From Intrasporangiaceae bacterium URHB0013 (GTDB taxonomy: Bacteria; Actinomycetota; Actinomycetes; Actinomycetales; Dermatophilaceae): a DNA stretch of 64,000 bases. A program made the translations under genes and the position numbers. The stretch covers positions 22,366-86,365 of the forward strand of contig JIBA01000004.1 of NCBI GenBank assembly GCA_000620545.1, read 5' to 3'. This document shows, in pieces, positions 8,386 to 18,744 of the stretch. How positions within the stretch are numbered: the first letter of the stretch is position 1; each line of letters opens with the position of its first letter. The notes beneath the pieces were generated by a model, which searched no databases, was not told the origin of the DNA, and saw only the letters and a list, made by a program, of their open reading frames with translations.

Positions 8386-9705
8386 TCAGCCCTTGGCGAT
8401 GTTGGCCGCGATCTCCTTGGCAGCAGCGTCGAGACGCTCCTTGGCACCGGCCTTGCCGGCGATGATGTCAGCGGTCGCCTGGCCGAAGGGGCCCCAGACC
8501 GAGTTCATCGCAGGGATGTTGGGCATCGGCTTGCCGTCGACGCCGGCCTCGTACCACGCCTTGACGTCGGGGTCGGTCGCGGCGACCTCGTCGTAGGCCT
8601 CCTTGAGGGCCGGCGGGCGCTTGCCGACCTCGAACAGGGCCAGCTGGACGTCCTTGCGCGGGATGTAGTTCGTGACGAACTCCTGCGCGAGGGCGGCGTT
8701 CTTGGCCTTGCTCGAGACGTAGAACATCTGGACGCCGAGGAAGGGCTGCATGGCGCCGCCACCCGTGAGGCTCGGCAGCGGGGCGATGCCGTAGTTGATG
8801 CCGGCTTCCTTGGCCTTCGCGACGCTCCACGGGCCGGAGATCATGAACGGGGCGGCCTTCGTGTCGAAGAGCGCGTCCTGGTTCGTGTCGTCGACGTTGG
8901 TCGAGAGGATCTTCTTCTTGCCGAGATCGGCGAGGACCTCACCACCCTTGACGGAGTCGGCGGTGTTGACGATCAGCTTGTTCGGGTCGTAGTCGCCGTT
9001 GGGCTTCGTGGCGAAGATGCCGCCCTCGGGGAAGGCCGAGAGGTACGGGTAGGCGAAGTACGCGTTGCCGACCTTGGAGACGAACTGGCTGAGGACCTGC
9101 TTGGCCTTGCCCTCCTTGACGAGCTTCTCGCCGGTGGCGACGAGCTCGTCCATGGTCTTGGGCGGGTTCGGGACGAGGTCCTTGTTGTACATGAGGCCGA
9201 TGTTCTCGACGGCGTAGGGAACGCCGTACGCCTGGCCGTTGAACTTGGTGGCCGCGACGGCGCTCGGCAGGAACTTGCCCGCGACGTCCGACGAGAGGTT
9301 GACGGGGGCGACCGTGGAGTTCTGGACGAGCTCGCCCAGCCAGTCGTGGGCGCCGACGACGACGTCCGGGCCCTTGCCGACCTTGGTCGCGTCCTTGAAC
9401 TGGGTACGGGTGTCGGTCGCGATCTGGACCTTGACCGTGACGCCGTTCTCGGCGGCGAACTCGTCGGCGTACTTCTGCACGGCCTTGGATCGGTCTGCGT
9501 CGGTCCAGATGACGAGGTCGACGTTGGCGTCACGGACGGGAGCAGCGGTGCCGCTCGGCGTCTCGGGAGTGCCGCTCGTCGTGGCCTTGCTGGTGCCGGC
9601 GGCCCCAGTGTTGGACGGGGTGGTGGGGCTGGACCCACCGCAGGCGCTGAGGGCCAGGGCGGCAACACCCGTGACGGCAACAGCGCCGAGCGCACGCTTG
9701 TGCAT
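8386..9705 (-). CDS. malE: Maltose/maltodextrin-binding lipoprotein MalE
   Basis: This extracytoplasmic solute-binding protein (439 residues from MHKRALGAV) carries a lipoprotein signal with the lipobox LSAC, cleavage before Cys22. A Ser/Thr/Pro-rich linker (GSSPTTPSNTGAAGTSKAT) follows, then a family 1 binding domain (ANVDLVIWTDADRSKAVQKY to KERLDAAAKEIAAN). The frame remains open far upstream, but ATG 9703-9705 is the only start giving a signal peptide, and it has an AGGAG-type site before it. It is the first gene of the mal operon. The tandem operators at 9760-9807 lie directly upstream. Confidence 0.93.
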   Translation of the reverse strand: MHKRALGAVAVTGVAALALSACGGSSPTTPSNTGAAGTSKATTSGTPETPSGTAAPVRDANVDLVIWTDADRSKAVQKYADEFAAENGVTVKVQIATDTRTQFKDATKVGKGPDVVVGAHDWLGELVQNSTVAPVNLSSDVAGKFLPSAVAATKFNGQAYGVPYAVENIGLMYNKDLVPNPPKTMDELVATGEKLVKEGKAKQVLSQFVSKVGNAYFAYPYLSAFPEGGIFATKPNGDYDPNKLIVNTADSVKGGEVLADLGKKKILSTNVDDTNQDALFDTKAAPFMISGPWSVAKAKEAGINYGIAPLPSLTGGGAMQPFLGVQMFYVSSKAKNAALAQEFVTNYIPRKDVQLALFEVGKRPPALKEAYDEVAATDPDVKAWYEAGVDGKPMPNIPAMNSVWGPFGQATADIIAGKAGAKERLDAAAKEIAANIAKG

Positions 9706-9759
9706 GGATTCTCCTTTGAAGCCAGGTGGCACACGCCGCCACCGGTGCCCCGGAATGTA

Positions 9760-9807
9760 GCAAGAAGTTGCAGATACCGGCCAGTCGCTTGCAGCAAGTT
9801 TTTGCAA
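9760..9807 (-). promoter_or_regulatory. Tandem MalR-like operators upstream of malE
   Basis: Two related sites lie in the 279-base gap between malE and the divergent ATPase gene. They are GCAAGAAGTTGCAG (9760-9773) and CTTGCAGCAAGTTTTTGCAA (9788-9807). On the malE strand both contain TGCAA-N3-CTTGC, and the second adds an 11-base palindrome CTTGCAGCAAG. TTGCAA/CTTGC half-sites are typical of actinobacterial maltose repressors of the LacI family. The position 55-100 bases before malE fits repression by the LacI protein encoded at the operon end. Confidence 0.65.
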
Positions 9808-9984
9808 CGTTCTGGACACAACCGCGTCAGCCGACGTCCGTCGGGCGGGATCGGCCCGGAGGCGCGGGGGTGGCCAAGCCGACGTGCATGGGACATGATG
9901 ACGATGCCTGCTCACCCGGGCGGGCACCACCTTTACAACGGATCGTCCGGCACGTTCCTGCCGGTGAAGGAAGGCAATGAAGCC

Positions 9985-11088
<1,104 letters not shown>

Positions 11089-11114
11089 GCCGGGCGCGTA
11101 CCACCGCATCACGC

Positions 11115-11150
11115 CGCTGGGCCGGCACCCTCGTGGGTGCCGGCCCAGCG
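11115..11150 (+). terminator. Perfect 16-bp hairpin after the ABC ATPase gene
   Basis: CGCTGGGCCGGCACCC (11115-11130), loop TCGT, and the exact complement at 11135-11150 begin 27 bases after the stop codon. There is no T-tract, which is usual for actinobacterial terminators. Confidence 0.75.
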
Positions 11151-11258
11151 CCGTTGCATGGCCGCGTCGTCGTCCCTCGCGCTCCTGCTCGCTCTCGCGA
11201 CGACCCTTGCGCTCTGGGCTGATCGACGCCTCCCGCGCGACCGTGCCACGATGAACGC

Positions 11259-12503
11259 GTGACGCTCGAGATCACCACCGCCAGGCCCGAGTCCGCTCTC
11301 CTCGACCTGCCCTGGTCGACGCCTCTCGAGGAGTGGCCCGAGACCTATCTCGCCGCTCTGCCCCGCGGCATCTCGCGACACGTCGTGCGGTTCGTCAAGC
11401 TCGGTCCGCGCGTGCTTGCGGTCAAGGAGATCAAGGACGACATCGCCGACCGGGAGTACGCCATGCTGCGCAACCTCCGGCGCCTCGACGTGCCCAGCGT
11501 CGAGCCGTTCGGCGTCGTCCACGGGCGCGCCACCGCCGACGGCGAGCCCCTCGACGCGTGCCTCATCACCCGCCACCTGCAGTTCTCCCTGCCCTACCGC
11601 GCTCTCTACAGCCAGAACCTCCGGCCCCACACGGCGGTGCGCCTCATGGACGCCCTCGCGCTGCTCCTCGTGCGCCTGCACCTCGAGGGCTTCTGGTGGG
11701 GCGACGTGTCACTCTCCAACACCCTCTTCCGCCGCGATGCCGGCGCCTTCGCCGCCTACCTCGTCGACGCCGAGACGGGCGAGCTGCACACGAGGCTGTC
11801 CGACGGGCAGCGCGAGCACGACCTCGACATCGCGCGCATCAACATCGCCGGTGAGCTCATGGACCTCGCCGCTGGCGGCTTCCTCGAGGAACAGGCCGAC
11901 CCGTTCGAGGTGTCGGCCTCGATCATCGAGCGCTACCACACGCTGTGGGGCACCCTCACGGGCACGGAGCGCTTCGAGTCGGGCGACCGGTGGCGGGTCG
12001 AGGAGCGCATCCGCCGCCTCAACGAGCTCGGCTTCGACGTGGACGAGCTGTCGATCACGACCGACATCGGCGGCACCGAGATCGTCATCACCCCCAAGGT
12101 CGTCGACGCCGGCCACCACTCGCGGCGCCTGCTGCGGCTCACCGGTCTCGACGTGGGCGAGAATCAGGCCCGCCGCCTGCTGAACGACCTGGACGCATAT
12201 GCCGCCGCGACCGACCGCCAGGGCGAGGACGAGGAGATCGTCGCGCACGACTGGCTCGCCCGGATCTACGAGCCCGTGACCCGAGCCGTGCCGCGCGAGC
12301 TGACCGGGCGACTCGAGCCGGCCGAGATCTTCCACGAGGTCCTCGAGCACCGCTGGTACATGAGCGAGCGAGCCGGGCACGACACCCCCATCGAGGACGC
12401 GCTGCGCGACTACGTGGCGACCGTCCTGCCGGCCAAGCCGGAGGAGAAGGCCGTGCTCGGCGTCGACACCGAGGAGATGCCGGTCATCAGCCGTTTCGAC
12501 TGA
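11259..12503 (+). CDS. DUF4032 protein with a kinase-like fold
   Basis: This 414-residue protein is conserved in actinobacteria. Its N-terminal half resembles the lipopolysaccharide-kinase/WaaP type of protein-kinase fold. There is a beta-strand lysine in VLAVKEIKDD, a catalytic-loop-like FWWGDVSLSNTLF (about residues 147-159) and an acidic metal-site candidate in AYLVDAETGEL. The C-terminal half (IGGTEIVITPKVVDAG onward) is the DUF4032-specific part. The substrate is unknown. A weak -10-like CACGAT lies 6 bases before the GTG start. The next gene begins 6 bases after the stop, suggesting a two-gene unit. Confidence 0.8.
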   Translation: MTLEITTARPESALLDLPWSTPLEEWPETYLAALPRGISRHVVRFVKLGPRVLAVKEIKDDIADREYAMLRNLRRLDVPSVEPFGVVHGRATADGEPLDACLITRHLQFSLPYRALYSQNLRPHTAVRLMDALALLLVRLHLEGFWWGDVSLSNTLFRRDAGAFAAYLVDAETGELHTRLSDGQREHDLDIARINIAGELMDLAAGGFLEEQADPFEVSASIIERYHTLWGTLTGTERFESGDRWRVEERIRRLNELGFDVDELSITTDIGGTEIVITPKVVDAGHHSRRLLRLTGLDVGENQARRLLNDLDAYAAATDRQGEDEEIVAHDWLARIYEPVTRAVPRELTGRLEPAEIFHEVLEHRWYMSERAGHDTPIEDALRDYVATVLPAKPEEKAVLGVDTEEMPVISRFD

Positions 12504-12509
12504 GAGCGT

Positions 12510-13787
12510 ATGCCGCTGGCGCTCCTCTGCTTGGATGTCCCGGTGCTTCTCCTGGTGCAGGCTCCCCAACCCCGCGTCGTGGCCGTCCTGCGCGATGCCG
12601 GCGCCTGCGGCAGCGTGGGGCCGACCTCCCCGAAGGGCTGGACGACGGCACGGGTGGAGGGGCACGCGCGCGGGTCCGGGCTCCGCCCCGTCGAGCCGCA
12701 CCTGCTCGTCGCCGACGGCTACGACGGGTTGCTCCTCGCGATTCGTCCTGCAGAGGGCGAAGCTGTGGTCCTCGAGGAGACGTATGCCGACGAGGCACTG
12801 GCGGCCACAGCAGCGGCCACGCTGATCGAGCTCTTCGACGCGCGGCGGGAGGACAGCCGCGCGGTTCTCGTGAACGCCTTGGTGACCGCCTTCGTCGACC
12901 TCGACCTCGACCTCGACCAGCTCGTGGAGGCGCTGGAGGACGCGCTCGAGCTCCCCGCTCTCGTCGCGCCTGCTCCCGACCGGTCGGCGGTCGTGAGCCG
13001 GTGTGACGCCTCGCTCCTGCGCCTCGCGGCCCGGGCCGAGGGCCGGGTGCGCCTCGCGGCCGAGGGCGGCTGGGGCATCCTGGCGCCGACGGACGAGGTG
13101 CCCGACGTCTCGGACCTCGCCCTGGCGGTCGCAGGCGCTGCACGCCGGAGCGAGCCGACGATCCTGCTGTGGCGCCGCGGAACCCACGCCGGCTTCCGCC
13201 TCTGGCACGGCAGGGCCGACGTGTCATGGTCGTGGGGAGATCCGTGGCGCCGGGTCGGTGCTCACAACGATGCCGAGACGGTCCTCCACGCTCTCGGCGC
13301 CGCGTCTTCCCGGTCACTCGAGGGTGATGACGTCGTGCGGCTCAGGGCGCTGCTGCACCGTCCCGGTGACGACCCGTTGCTCGATCTCGTCGAGACCGTC
13401 GGACTGCCGGCTGCAGTCGGAACCGCCTTGTCGGGCGACGGCCGAGCGCCGCTGGCTGGTGAGGAGCTGGTCGACCCGGCATCCCTGGTGCGGGGACTGC
13501 TCGACGCCATGGTGGACGCCTGGGGCCACCCCCTGCCGCTCATGCGGTCTCACCGGTTGCCCTGCGCGGCCTACACCGCGGCGACGGTGGTGGCAACCCT
13601 CGTGATGCTCGGCATGTGCGGCCTGTCGGTGGCCGTGCTGGCGACCGACGGCGCCGTGGTCGACCAGGCGGGCACCGGCGCGGAGGACTGGGCGTTCACG
13701 GCCATCGCCACGGCGCTGACGGTCACCCTCCTGCTCACCTCGACCCATCGCATACGCCGTCTGCGACATCGCCGGACGCGACGCTGA
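12510..13787 (+). CDS. Hypothetical protein with C-terminal membrane hairpin
   Basis: I do not recognise a family. The 425-residue product has a soluble N-terminal part of about 350 residues, rich in Ala, Leu, Asp and Glu (for example DLDLDLDQLVEALEDALELP). Two membrane segments follow near the end (TAATVVATLVMLGMCGLSVAVL and WAFTAIATALTVTLLLTS), then a basic tail ending HRRTRR. The soluble part should therefore face the cytoplasm. It sits 6 bases after the DUF4032 gene and may be cotranscribed with it. The start at 12510 is the first ATG after that stop. Confidence 0.65.
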   Translation: MPLALLCLDVPVLLLVQAPQPRVVAVLRDAGACGSVGPTSPKGWTTARVEGHARGSGLRPVEPHLLVADGYDGLLLAIRPAEGEAVVLEETYADEALAATAAATLIELFDARREDSRAVLVNALVTAFVDLDLDLDQLVEALEDALELPALVAPAPDRSAVVSRCDASLLRLAARAEGRVRLAAEGGWGILAPTDEVPDVSDLALAVAGAARRSEPTILLWRRGTHAGFRLWHGRADVSWSWGDPWRRVGAHNDAETVLHALGAASSRSLEGDDVVRLRALLHRPGDDPLLDLVETVGLPAAVGTALSGDGRAPLAGEELVDPASLVRGLLDAMVDAWGHPLPLMRSHRLPCAAYTAATVVATLVMLGMCGLSVAVLATDGAVVDQAGTGAEDWAFTAIATALTVTLLLTSTHRIRRLRHRRTRR

Positions 13788-13828
13788 GCCACGACGGCCA
13801 CGACAGCCACGACGGCCACGACCGCCAC
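13788..13828. repeat. 9-bp tandem repeat between convergent genes
   Basis: GCCACGACN is repeated about 4.5 times with an exact 9-base period (starts 13788, 13797, 13806, 13815, 13824). It fills the 47-base gap between the membrane-protein stop and the convergent VKOR stop. Confidence 0.7.
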
Positions 13829-13834
13829 AACGGG

Positions 13835-14344
13835 CTACGCGTGCTCGTCGGCGGGCGTCGAGAGGATCTGGCCGAAGAGCACGACGATCCAGAGCAGGAA
13901 CGTCACGACGTGCACGGCCGTGCACCACAGGCAGATGGCGTGGATGCGGTAGAGCTCGGCCCACACGAGGTAGAGCGCCATGCCGAGGCCGATCGTGAGC
14001 CAGCCGAGGCGGAGGGCGTCGAACCAGCGCTCCGGCCGGCGCCACACCCGGGGCAGGCAGAGCCCGAGCGCCACGACGAAGAAGACCAGCCCGAGCAGGG
14101 CCACGGGCACGCCCATGAAGGTGCTCCAGGCACTCGTCGTGACCTTGGCGCAGTCGACGACGCCGCCGATGCTGCAGGCGAGGGTGGCGTTCGCGGTGAA
14201 GTGCTCGAAGGTGAGGTAGGCCGAGACGAGCAGCCCGACGACGGCCAGGCCGACCGACAGCGGTGCGAGCCACCCGGGGCGGACGCTCCCCTCGAGCTCC
14301 GGCGCGCCGCCGCCACTGGTCACGTCGTCACGCAGCGAGCTCAC
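13835..14344 (-). CDS. Vitamin K epoxide reductase family protein (VKOR)
   Basis: This is a 169-residue membrane protein with four or five predicted helices. The loop cysteines lie in LACSIGGVVDC (two Cys) and the active-site CXXC in AICLWCTAVH. Bacterial VKOR reoxidises a thioredoxin-fold disulfide donor and passes electrons to menaquinone, replacing DsbB. The gene starts 6 bases after the stop of a CPFC-containing thioredoxin-fold gene, its likely redox partner. Start is GTG 14342-14344. Confidence 0.9.
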   Translation of the reverse strand: MSSLRDDVTSGGGAPELEGSVRPGWLAPLSVGLAVVGLLVSAYLTFEHFTANATLACSIGGVVDCAKVTTSAWSTFMGVPVALLGLVFFVVALGLCLPRVWRRPERWFDALRLGWLTIGLGMALYLVWAELYRIHAICLWCTAVHVVTFLLWIVVLFGQILSTPADEHA

Positions 14345-14350
14345 GCCGGG

Positions 14351-15202
14351 TCACCGCTTGAGCAGCACGGACGCGGACATGACGCCCTGGCTCGTGCACA
14401 CGTCGGCGGGCTGGCCCTTGGTCTGCTCGCAGATCTGGGCGGTGATCATGTTGATGGAGGGGGTGACCGTCTTGCCGATGTCCGAGGTGGGGTCCTGGAT
14501 GCCGGCGATGATCTGGTCGTAGCTCTTGCCCTCGAAGACGTCGGCATCGACCGTCGCACCGCTGGTGGCGTGGGTCCCGCCGTAGGTGATCCACGGGATC
14601 CCACCGCCGGGGTTGAACTTCTGGAAGAGCGCGAGGTTCTCGCCCTCGAGGGGCTGGAGCGGCTGCTTCTCGCGGTCCTGGGTCTCGACGGCCTCGAAGG
14701 CGACGACGTCGCTCGTGTACTTGGCGTCCTTGAACGAGAACGTCGGGGTGTCGGGGTGGACGTCGTCACTCGCGCTCGTCGTCTCGGTCACGCCGGTGAA
14801 GGTGCCGAACCGGGACAGCGCCCCGATGAGCGCCCAGCGCTCCATCGCGCAGAAGGGGCAGTACTCCGCCCCGACGTAGAGGACCTTGGGCTTGCCGTCC
14901 TGAGTCAGCGCCGTGCCGTCCTTCAGCTTCACGGGCGCCTGCGCCGGCGTCGGCGCCGGCGCGGCGTCGAGGACCGCGGCGGGCAGCTTCTCGAGCGTCG
15001 CGAGCGCTGCAGCCCCGCCAGTGGCCGCGGGCGCGGCCTTCGGCTGGTTGGAGACGACGACCCCGAGGACGACCGCGACCACGATGACGACCACCGCGAC
15101 GGACGCAGCGATGACCTGCGTGCGCTGACGGTCCTTGCGGGCGGCCTCGGCGCGCAGCTGCGCTGCGCGGGCCGCCGTCTCGGCACGGTTGCTCTTCGCC
15201 AC
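14351..15202 (-). CDS. DUF929 membrane-anchored thioredoxin-fold protein
   Basis: This 283-residue protein has a basic, helical N-terminus (SNRAETAARAAQLRAEAARK), one membrane helix (VIAASVAVVVIVVAVVLGVVV, about residues 30-50) and a Pro/Ala linker. An extracytoplasmic domain follows, with the redox motif AEYCPFCAMERW. Two further cysteines lie near the C-terminus (ITAQICEQTKGQPADVC). DUF929 proteins have a thioredoxin-like fold. With VKOR next door it probably forms disulfides in exported proteins; that pairing is inference. GTG 15202 has AAGGA 10 bases upstream. Confidence 0.8.
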   Translation of the reverse strand: MAKSNRAETAARAAQLRAEAARKDRQRTQVIAASVAVVVIVVAVVLGVVVSNQPKAAPAATGGAAALATLEKLPAAVLDAAPAPTPAQAPVKLKDGTALTQDGKPKVLYVGAEYCPFCAMERWALIGALSRFGTFTGVTETTSASDDVHPDTPTFSFKDAKYTSDVVAFEAVETQDREKQPLQPLEGENLALFQKFNPGGGIPWITYGGTHATSGATVDADVFEGKSYDQIIAGIQDPTSDIGKTVTPSINMITAQICEQTKGQPADVCTSQGVMSASVLLKR

Positions 15203-15280
15203 GAATCAGTCCTTCGATCAGGCCCCGGCTGCGGGGCCGCAGCGCTCGGGTGTCATCCCCGTGCCGCGAGGGCACGGCAT

Positions 15281-15295
15281 ACTACACAGCGTAGT
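15281..15295. promoter_or_regulatory. ACTAC-N5-GTAGT palindrome before the DUF929-VKOR genes
   Basis: An inverted repeat with 5-base arms, about 80 bases before the DUF929 start, resembles the TACTACA/TGTAGTA half-sites of BlaI/CopY-type repressors. A small hairpin (GTGCC-GCGAG-GGCAC) lies at 15261-15275. No BlaI gene is in the window, so the assignment is tentative. Confidence 0.3.
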
Positions 15296-15422
15296 TGTTG
15301 AGAACAGCACTCTACCGAGCACCATCTGACCAGCGTCGGAGGGGGCGGCGGAGTTCCCGCAGCGCGCGGCCCCGGGGATGCGGTGGCCGGATCGTGACCT
15401 CCGCGCCCACCGCGGCGCGGAC

Positions 15423-16394
15423 TCAGCGGCGGCGCTGGCGGGCGATCTCGTAGAGGGTGACGCCGGTGGCGAGCCCCGCGTTGAGCGACTCGACGGCCGA
15501 GCTCATCGGGATCGACACGATCTGGTCGCAGGTCTCGCGGACGAGGCGCGAGAGGCCCTTGCCCTCGGAGCCGGTGACGATGACGAGCGGCTCCGTCGCG
15601 AGCGTGAGGTCGGGCAGCTCGACGTCACCGTCCATGTCGAGGCCGAGGATGAAGAAGCCGGCCTTCTTGAACTCCTCGAGGGCTCGCGTCAGGTTGCTCG
15701 CACGAGCCACCGGGATGCGCGCGGCGGCGCCGGCGGACGTCTTCCACGCCGACGCGGTCATGCCGACCGAGCGGCGCTCGGGCACGACGACGCCGTGACC
15801 GCCGAACGCCGCGACCGAGCGGACGATGGCACCGAGGTTGCGCGGGTCGGTGATCCCGTCGAGCGCCACGACGAGCGGGATCCCGGGCATCTCGGGGTCG
15901 ATGAGGTCGTTCGGGTGGGCGTAGTCGTAGGGCGGCACCTGCAGCGCCATGCCCTGGTGCACCCCACCGTCGGTGAGCCGGTCGAGCTCCCCGCGTGGCG
16001 TCTCGAGGATGGCGAGGCCGCGCTCCGTGGCGAGCTTGAGGGCCTCGCGCACCCGGTCGTCGGTGTCGATGCGCGTCGCGAGGTACATCGTCGCGACCGG
16101 CACGTCGGCCCGGAGGGCCTCGACGACCGAGTTGCGGCCGTAGACCATCTCGCTCGAGGCCTTGCTGCGGCTCTTCGGGCGGGTCTGGCCGCGGCCGCCG
16201 GCACCTGTGGAACCGGAGCCGGAGCGCTTGGCCGCGACCTTGGCCCGCTTGTGGGCCGGGTGGTACTCGCGCTCGGCTGCCTTGGGGGTCGGGCCCTTGC
16301 CCTCGAGCCCACGTCGGCGCTGACCGCCGGAGCCGACGGTCGCACCCTTGCTGCTCTTGCGGATGGCGCCGCGGCGCTGGGAGTTGCCTGGCAT
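15423..16394 (-). CDS. rlmB: 23S rRNA 2'-O-ribose methyltransferase, SpoU family (RlmB)
   Basis: This 323-residue SPOUT methyltransferase has a long basic N-terminal tail (about residues 1-80) rich in Lys, Arg, Gly and Ser. A substrate-binding domain ([18 protein letters not shown]) follows, then the knotted catalytic domain with motif 1 [22 protein letters not shown], motif 2 [17 protein letters not shown] and motif 3 [18 protein letters not shown]. It probably methylates G2251 of 23S rRNA, as RlmB does. It lies one base after cysS; the cysS-rlmB pair is widely conserved in actinobacteria. Confidence 0.9.
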   Translation of the reverse strand: MPGNSQRRGAIRKSSKGATVGSGGQRRRGLEGKGPTPKAAEREYHPAHKRAKVAAKRSGSGSTGAGGRGQTRPKSRSKASSEMVYGRNSVVEALRADVPVATMYLATRIDTDDRVREALKLATERGLAILETPRGELDRLTDGGVHQGMALQVPPYDYAHPNDLIDPEMPGIPLVVALDGITDPRNLGAIVRSVAAFGGHGVVVPERRSVGMTASAWKTSAGAAARIPVARASNLTRALEEFKKAGFFILGLDMDGDVELPDLTLATEPLVIVTGSEGKGLSRLVRETCDQIVSIPMSSAVESLNAGLATGVTLYEIARQRRR

Positions 16395-16395
16395 G

Positions 16396-17898
16396 TCAGC
16401 CCTGTGCCTTCTCGGCCCCGGGGGCCGCGGTGGTGAGTGCGGTGGTGTCGGTGACGGCGTCCACGTCGCCGCGCGCCGGGCGGGCGAGCGACCACTCGGC
16501 CCCCGACGGGGTGTCGGTGATCTCGATCCCGACCGCCGTCAGCGCGTCGCGGATCTCGTCGGCACGGTCGAAGTCCCGCCCCTGGCGGGCGGCCTGGCGT
16601 GCCTCGAGCTGCGCGCGCACGAGCGCGTCGAGCGCGAGCTCGGCAGCGGCGTCCTCCCGACTGCTGCCGGAGCCCCAGTGCGCGGCGAGCGGGTTGACGC
16701 CGAGCACGTCGGTCATCGCGACGACGGTGGCGGCCGCCTCGAGGGCCGCCTCGTCGTCATCCTCGTCGAGGGCGCTGTTGCCGGCGCGCACGGTGTCGTG
16801 CACGACGGCCAGGGCGCCACTGACGCCGAGGTCGTCGTCCATCGAGGCGACGAACGCAGCAGGCAGCGCGACCGTCGTCATCGGCTCGAGGGTGCCGCGC
16901 CGGGAGGCACGCTCGAGGAAGCCCTCGATGCGCTCGACGGCAGCCGCCGCCTCCTCGAGCGAACCGGGGTGGTACTCGATCATCGAGCGGTAGTGCGCGG
17001 CCGTGAGGTAGTAGCGCAGCACGATGGGCCGCGTCGACTCGAGCAGGTGGCGCACCTCGAGGGCGTTGCCCAGGGACTTGCCCATCTTCTGGCCCTTGAC
17101 CGTGACCCACGCGTTGTGGAGCCAGTACCGGGCGAAGCCGAGGCCCGCCGCCCGCGACTGCGCCTGCTCGTTCTCGTGGTGCGGGAAGCGCAGGTCGATG
17201 CCGCCACCGTGGATGTCGAACTCGTCGCCGAGCCAGCGTCGCGCCATCGCCGAGCACTCGAGGTGCCAGCCCGGACGGCCGGCGCCGAACGGCGTGGGCC
17301 ACGACGCGCTCTCGGGCTCATCGGCCTTGTGGCCCTTCCACAGCGCGAAGTCACGCGGATCGCGCTTGCCGCGCGGGTCGGCGTCGTCGGCGCTGGCCAT
17401 GTCGGCGAGCGACTGGCCGGTCAGGGAGCCGTACTCGGGCCAGGAGCGCACGTCGAAGTACACATCACCGCTGCCGTCGGGGGCGGCATACGCGTGTCCC
17501 TTCTCGACGAGCGTCTCCATGAGCGTCACCATGTCGGGCACGTGGCCGGTGGCGCGCGGCTCGTAGGTGGCCGGCTCGACACCGAGCGCGTCGAGCGCCT
17601 GCGCGGTGAGGCGCTCGTTGCGATAGGTCAGGGCGAACCACGGCTCGCCGGCCTCGGCGGCCTTGCGCAGGACCTTGTCGTCGATGTCGGTGACGTTGCG
17701 CACGAGCGTGACGTCGTAGCCGTGACCGGTCTCGAGCCAGCGGCGCAGCACGTCGAACGCGACGGCGAAGCGGATGTGACCGATGTGCGGCGCCCCCTGT
17801 GTCGTGAGGCCACAGATGTACATGCCGACCTTGCCCGCCTCGCGCGGCGTGAAGTCGCGCAGCTCCCGGGTTGCGGTGTCGAACAGTCGTAGGCTCAC
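16396..17898 (-). CDS. cysS: Cysteinyl-tRNA synthetase
   Basis: This class I synthetase (500 residues) charges tRNA-Cys. Zinc-binding Cys29 and the HIGH motif lie in [18 protein letters not shown]; the KMSKS motif is KMGKSLGN. The C-terminal anticodon region ends at [15 protein letters not shown]. It is CysS rather than the related mycothiol enzyme MshC, whose motif differs and which lacks this C-terminal part. The frame is open to 17991, but GTG 17896-17898 is preferred because a TAGACT -10 element lies 7 bases before it and homology starts at [11 protein letters not shown] leaderless mRNA is therefore likely. Confidence 0.93.
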   Translation of the reverse strand: MSLRLFDTATRELRDFTPREAGKVGMYICGLTTQGAPHIGHIRFAVAFDVLRRWLETGHGYDVTLVRNVTDIDDKVLRKAAEAGEPWFALTYRNERLTAQALDALGVEPATYEPRATGHVPDMVTLMETLVEKGHAYAAPDGSGDVYFDVRSWPEYGSLTGQSLADMASADDADPRGKRDPRDFALWKGHKADEPESASWPTPFGAGRPGWHLECSAMARRWLGDEFDIHGGGIDLRFPHHENEQAQSRAAGLGFARYWLHNAWVTVKGQKMGKSLGNALEVRHLLESTRPIVLRYYLTAAHYRSMIEYHPGSLEEAAAAVERIEGFLERASRRGTLEPMTTVALPAAFVASMDDDLGVSGALAVVHDTVRAGNSALDEDDDEAALEAAATVVAMTDVLGVNPLAAHWGSGSSREDAAAELALDALVRAQLEARQAARQGRDFDRADEIRDALTAVGIEITDTPSGAEWSLARPARGDVDAVTDTTALTTAAPGAEKAQG

Positions 17899-17905
17899 CC
17901 GCCGA

Positions 17906-17911
17906 AGTCTA
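17906..17911 (-). promoter_or_regulatory. -10 element TAGACT for leaderless cysS
   Basis: TAGACT on the minus strand ends 7 bases before the cysS GTG, which puts transcription initiation at or beside the start codon. No Shine-Dalgarno sequence is present. Confidence 0.55.
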
Positions 17912-17958
17912 TCGGCGCGTCGCCCCGCACCTGACCAGCCGCGTTCGCCCGCGGCACG

Positions 17959-17964
17959 GATACT
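17959..17964 (+). promoter_or_regulatory. -10 element GATACT for leaderless gene at 17972
   Basis: GATACT ends 7 bases before the ATG at 17972 and no ribosome binding site is seen, so the transcript probably begins at the start codon. Confidence 0.5.
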
Positions 17965-17971
17965 CGGGCCC

Positions 17972-18721
17972 ATGGCGCAACCGCGGCTCACGAGCTACGA
18001 GCGGCTCGACGGCTCCGAGGTGCGCGCCGTCATCAGCTACCTCGGCGAGCGGGTCGACACCTACCTGCCCCGCCACCCCGGTCTGCGCGCGGCCACCGAG
18101 GAGCTCGGCAACGTCGTGGACGCCCTGCTCGACCGGCGCCGCCGGGCGCCCGCCCAGCGGGCCACGCTGCAGTGGACGTCGCGGGCCCTCATCGTCGTCG
18201 TCCTCGCCGTATCCCTCGTCGCCGTCGCCATCGCGCTGCGCGACGCCGTGTCGCGGGCCGGCTCGGTGGCGGCCTTCGAGTGGCTGCCGGTCGTCGAGAG
18301 CCTCATCAACGACCTCGTCTTCGCCGGGATCGCGATCTGGTTCCTGCTCTCGCTCGCCGACCGGGTCGTGCGCAACGACCTGATCCGACGGCTGCACCGG
18401 CTGCGCTCACTGGCCCACATCATCGACATGCACCAGATGAGCAAGGACCCGGCCGCCCTGCTGCCAGACACGCCGGCCGGGACCGTCGCCGGCGACGAGG
18501 TCGTGAGCCCCCGCACGATGTCCGTGCGCGACTACGCGCTCTACCTCGACTACTGCTCGGAGCTGCTCTCGCTCTGCTCCAAGGCCGCGGCGCTCTGCGC
18601 CGAGGAGTCGACCGACGCCCTCGTGCTCGACACCGTGAGCGAGATCGAGAACCTCACGACCGGCATGAGCCGCAAGATCTGGCAGAAGATCAGCCTGCTG
18701 CGCGGCGCTCCCCGCGCATGA
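17972..18721 (+). CDS. Hypothetical two-helix membrane protein
   Basis: This 249-residue protein is of unknown function. It has a cytoplasmic N-terminus (about 70 residues) and two membrane segments ([18 protein letters not shown] and [19 protein letters not shown]). A C-terminal helical region follows ([20 protein letters not shown] to [15 protein letters not shown]). [23 protein letters not shown] is a striking Leu/Cys-rich amphipathic stretch. The frame is open upstream to 17783, but ATG 17972 fits the -10 element. It is divergent from cysS and convergent with the MBL hydrolase gene. Confidence 0.65.
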   Translation: MAQPRLTSYERLDGSEVRAVISYLGERVDTYLPRHPGLRAATEELGNVVDALLDRRRRAPAQRATLQWTSRALIVVVLAVSLVAVAIALRDAVSRAGSVAAFEWLPVVESLINDLVFAGIAIWFLLSLADRVVRNDLIRRLHRLRSLAHIIDMHQMSKDPAALLPDTPAGTVAGDEVVSPRTMSVRDYALYLDYCSELLSLCSKAAALCAEESTDALVLDTVSEIENLTTGMSRKIWQKISLLRGAPRA

Positions 18722-18744
18722 GGTTCCCGCCGGCGTGACGCCGC

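Noticed and set aside
16396..17898. MshC (cysteine ligase of mycothiol synthesis) instead of CysS
   Set aside because: The length, the [13 protein letters not shown] motif and the C-terminal [10 protein letters not shown] region match CysS; MshC is shorter with a different zinc-site sequence.
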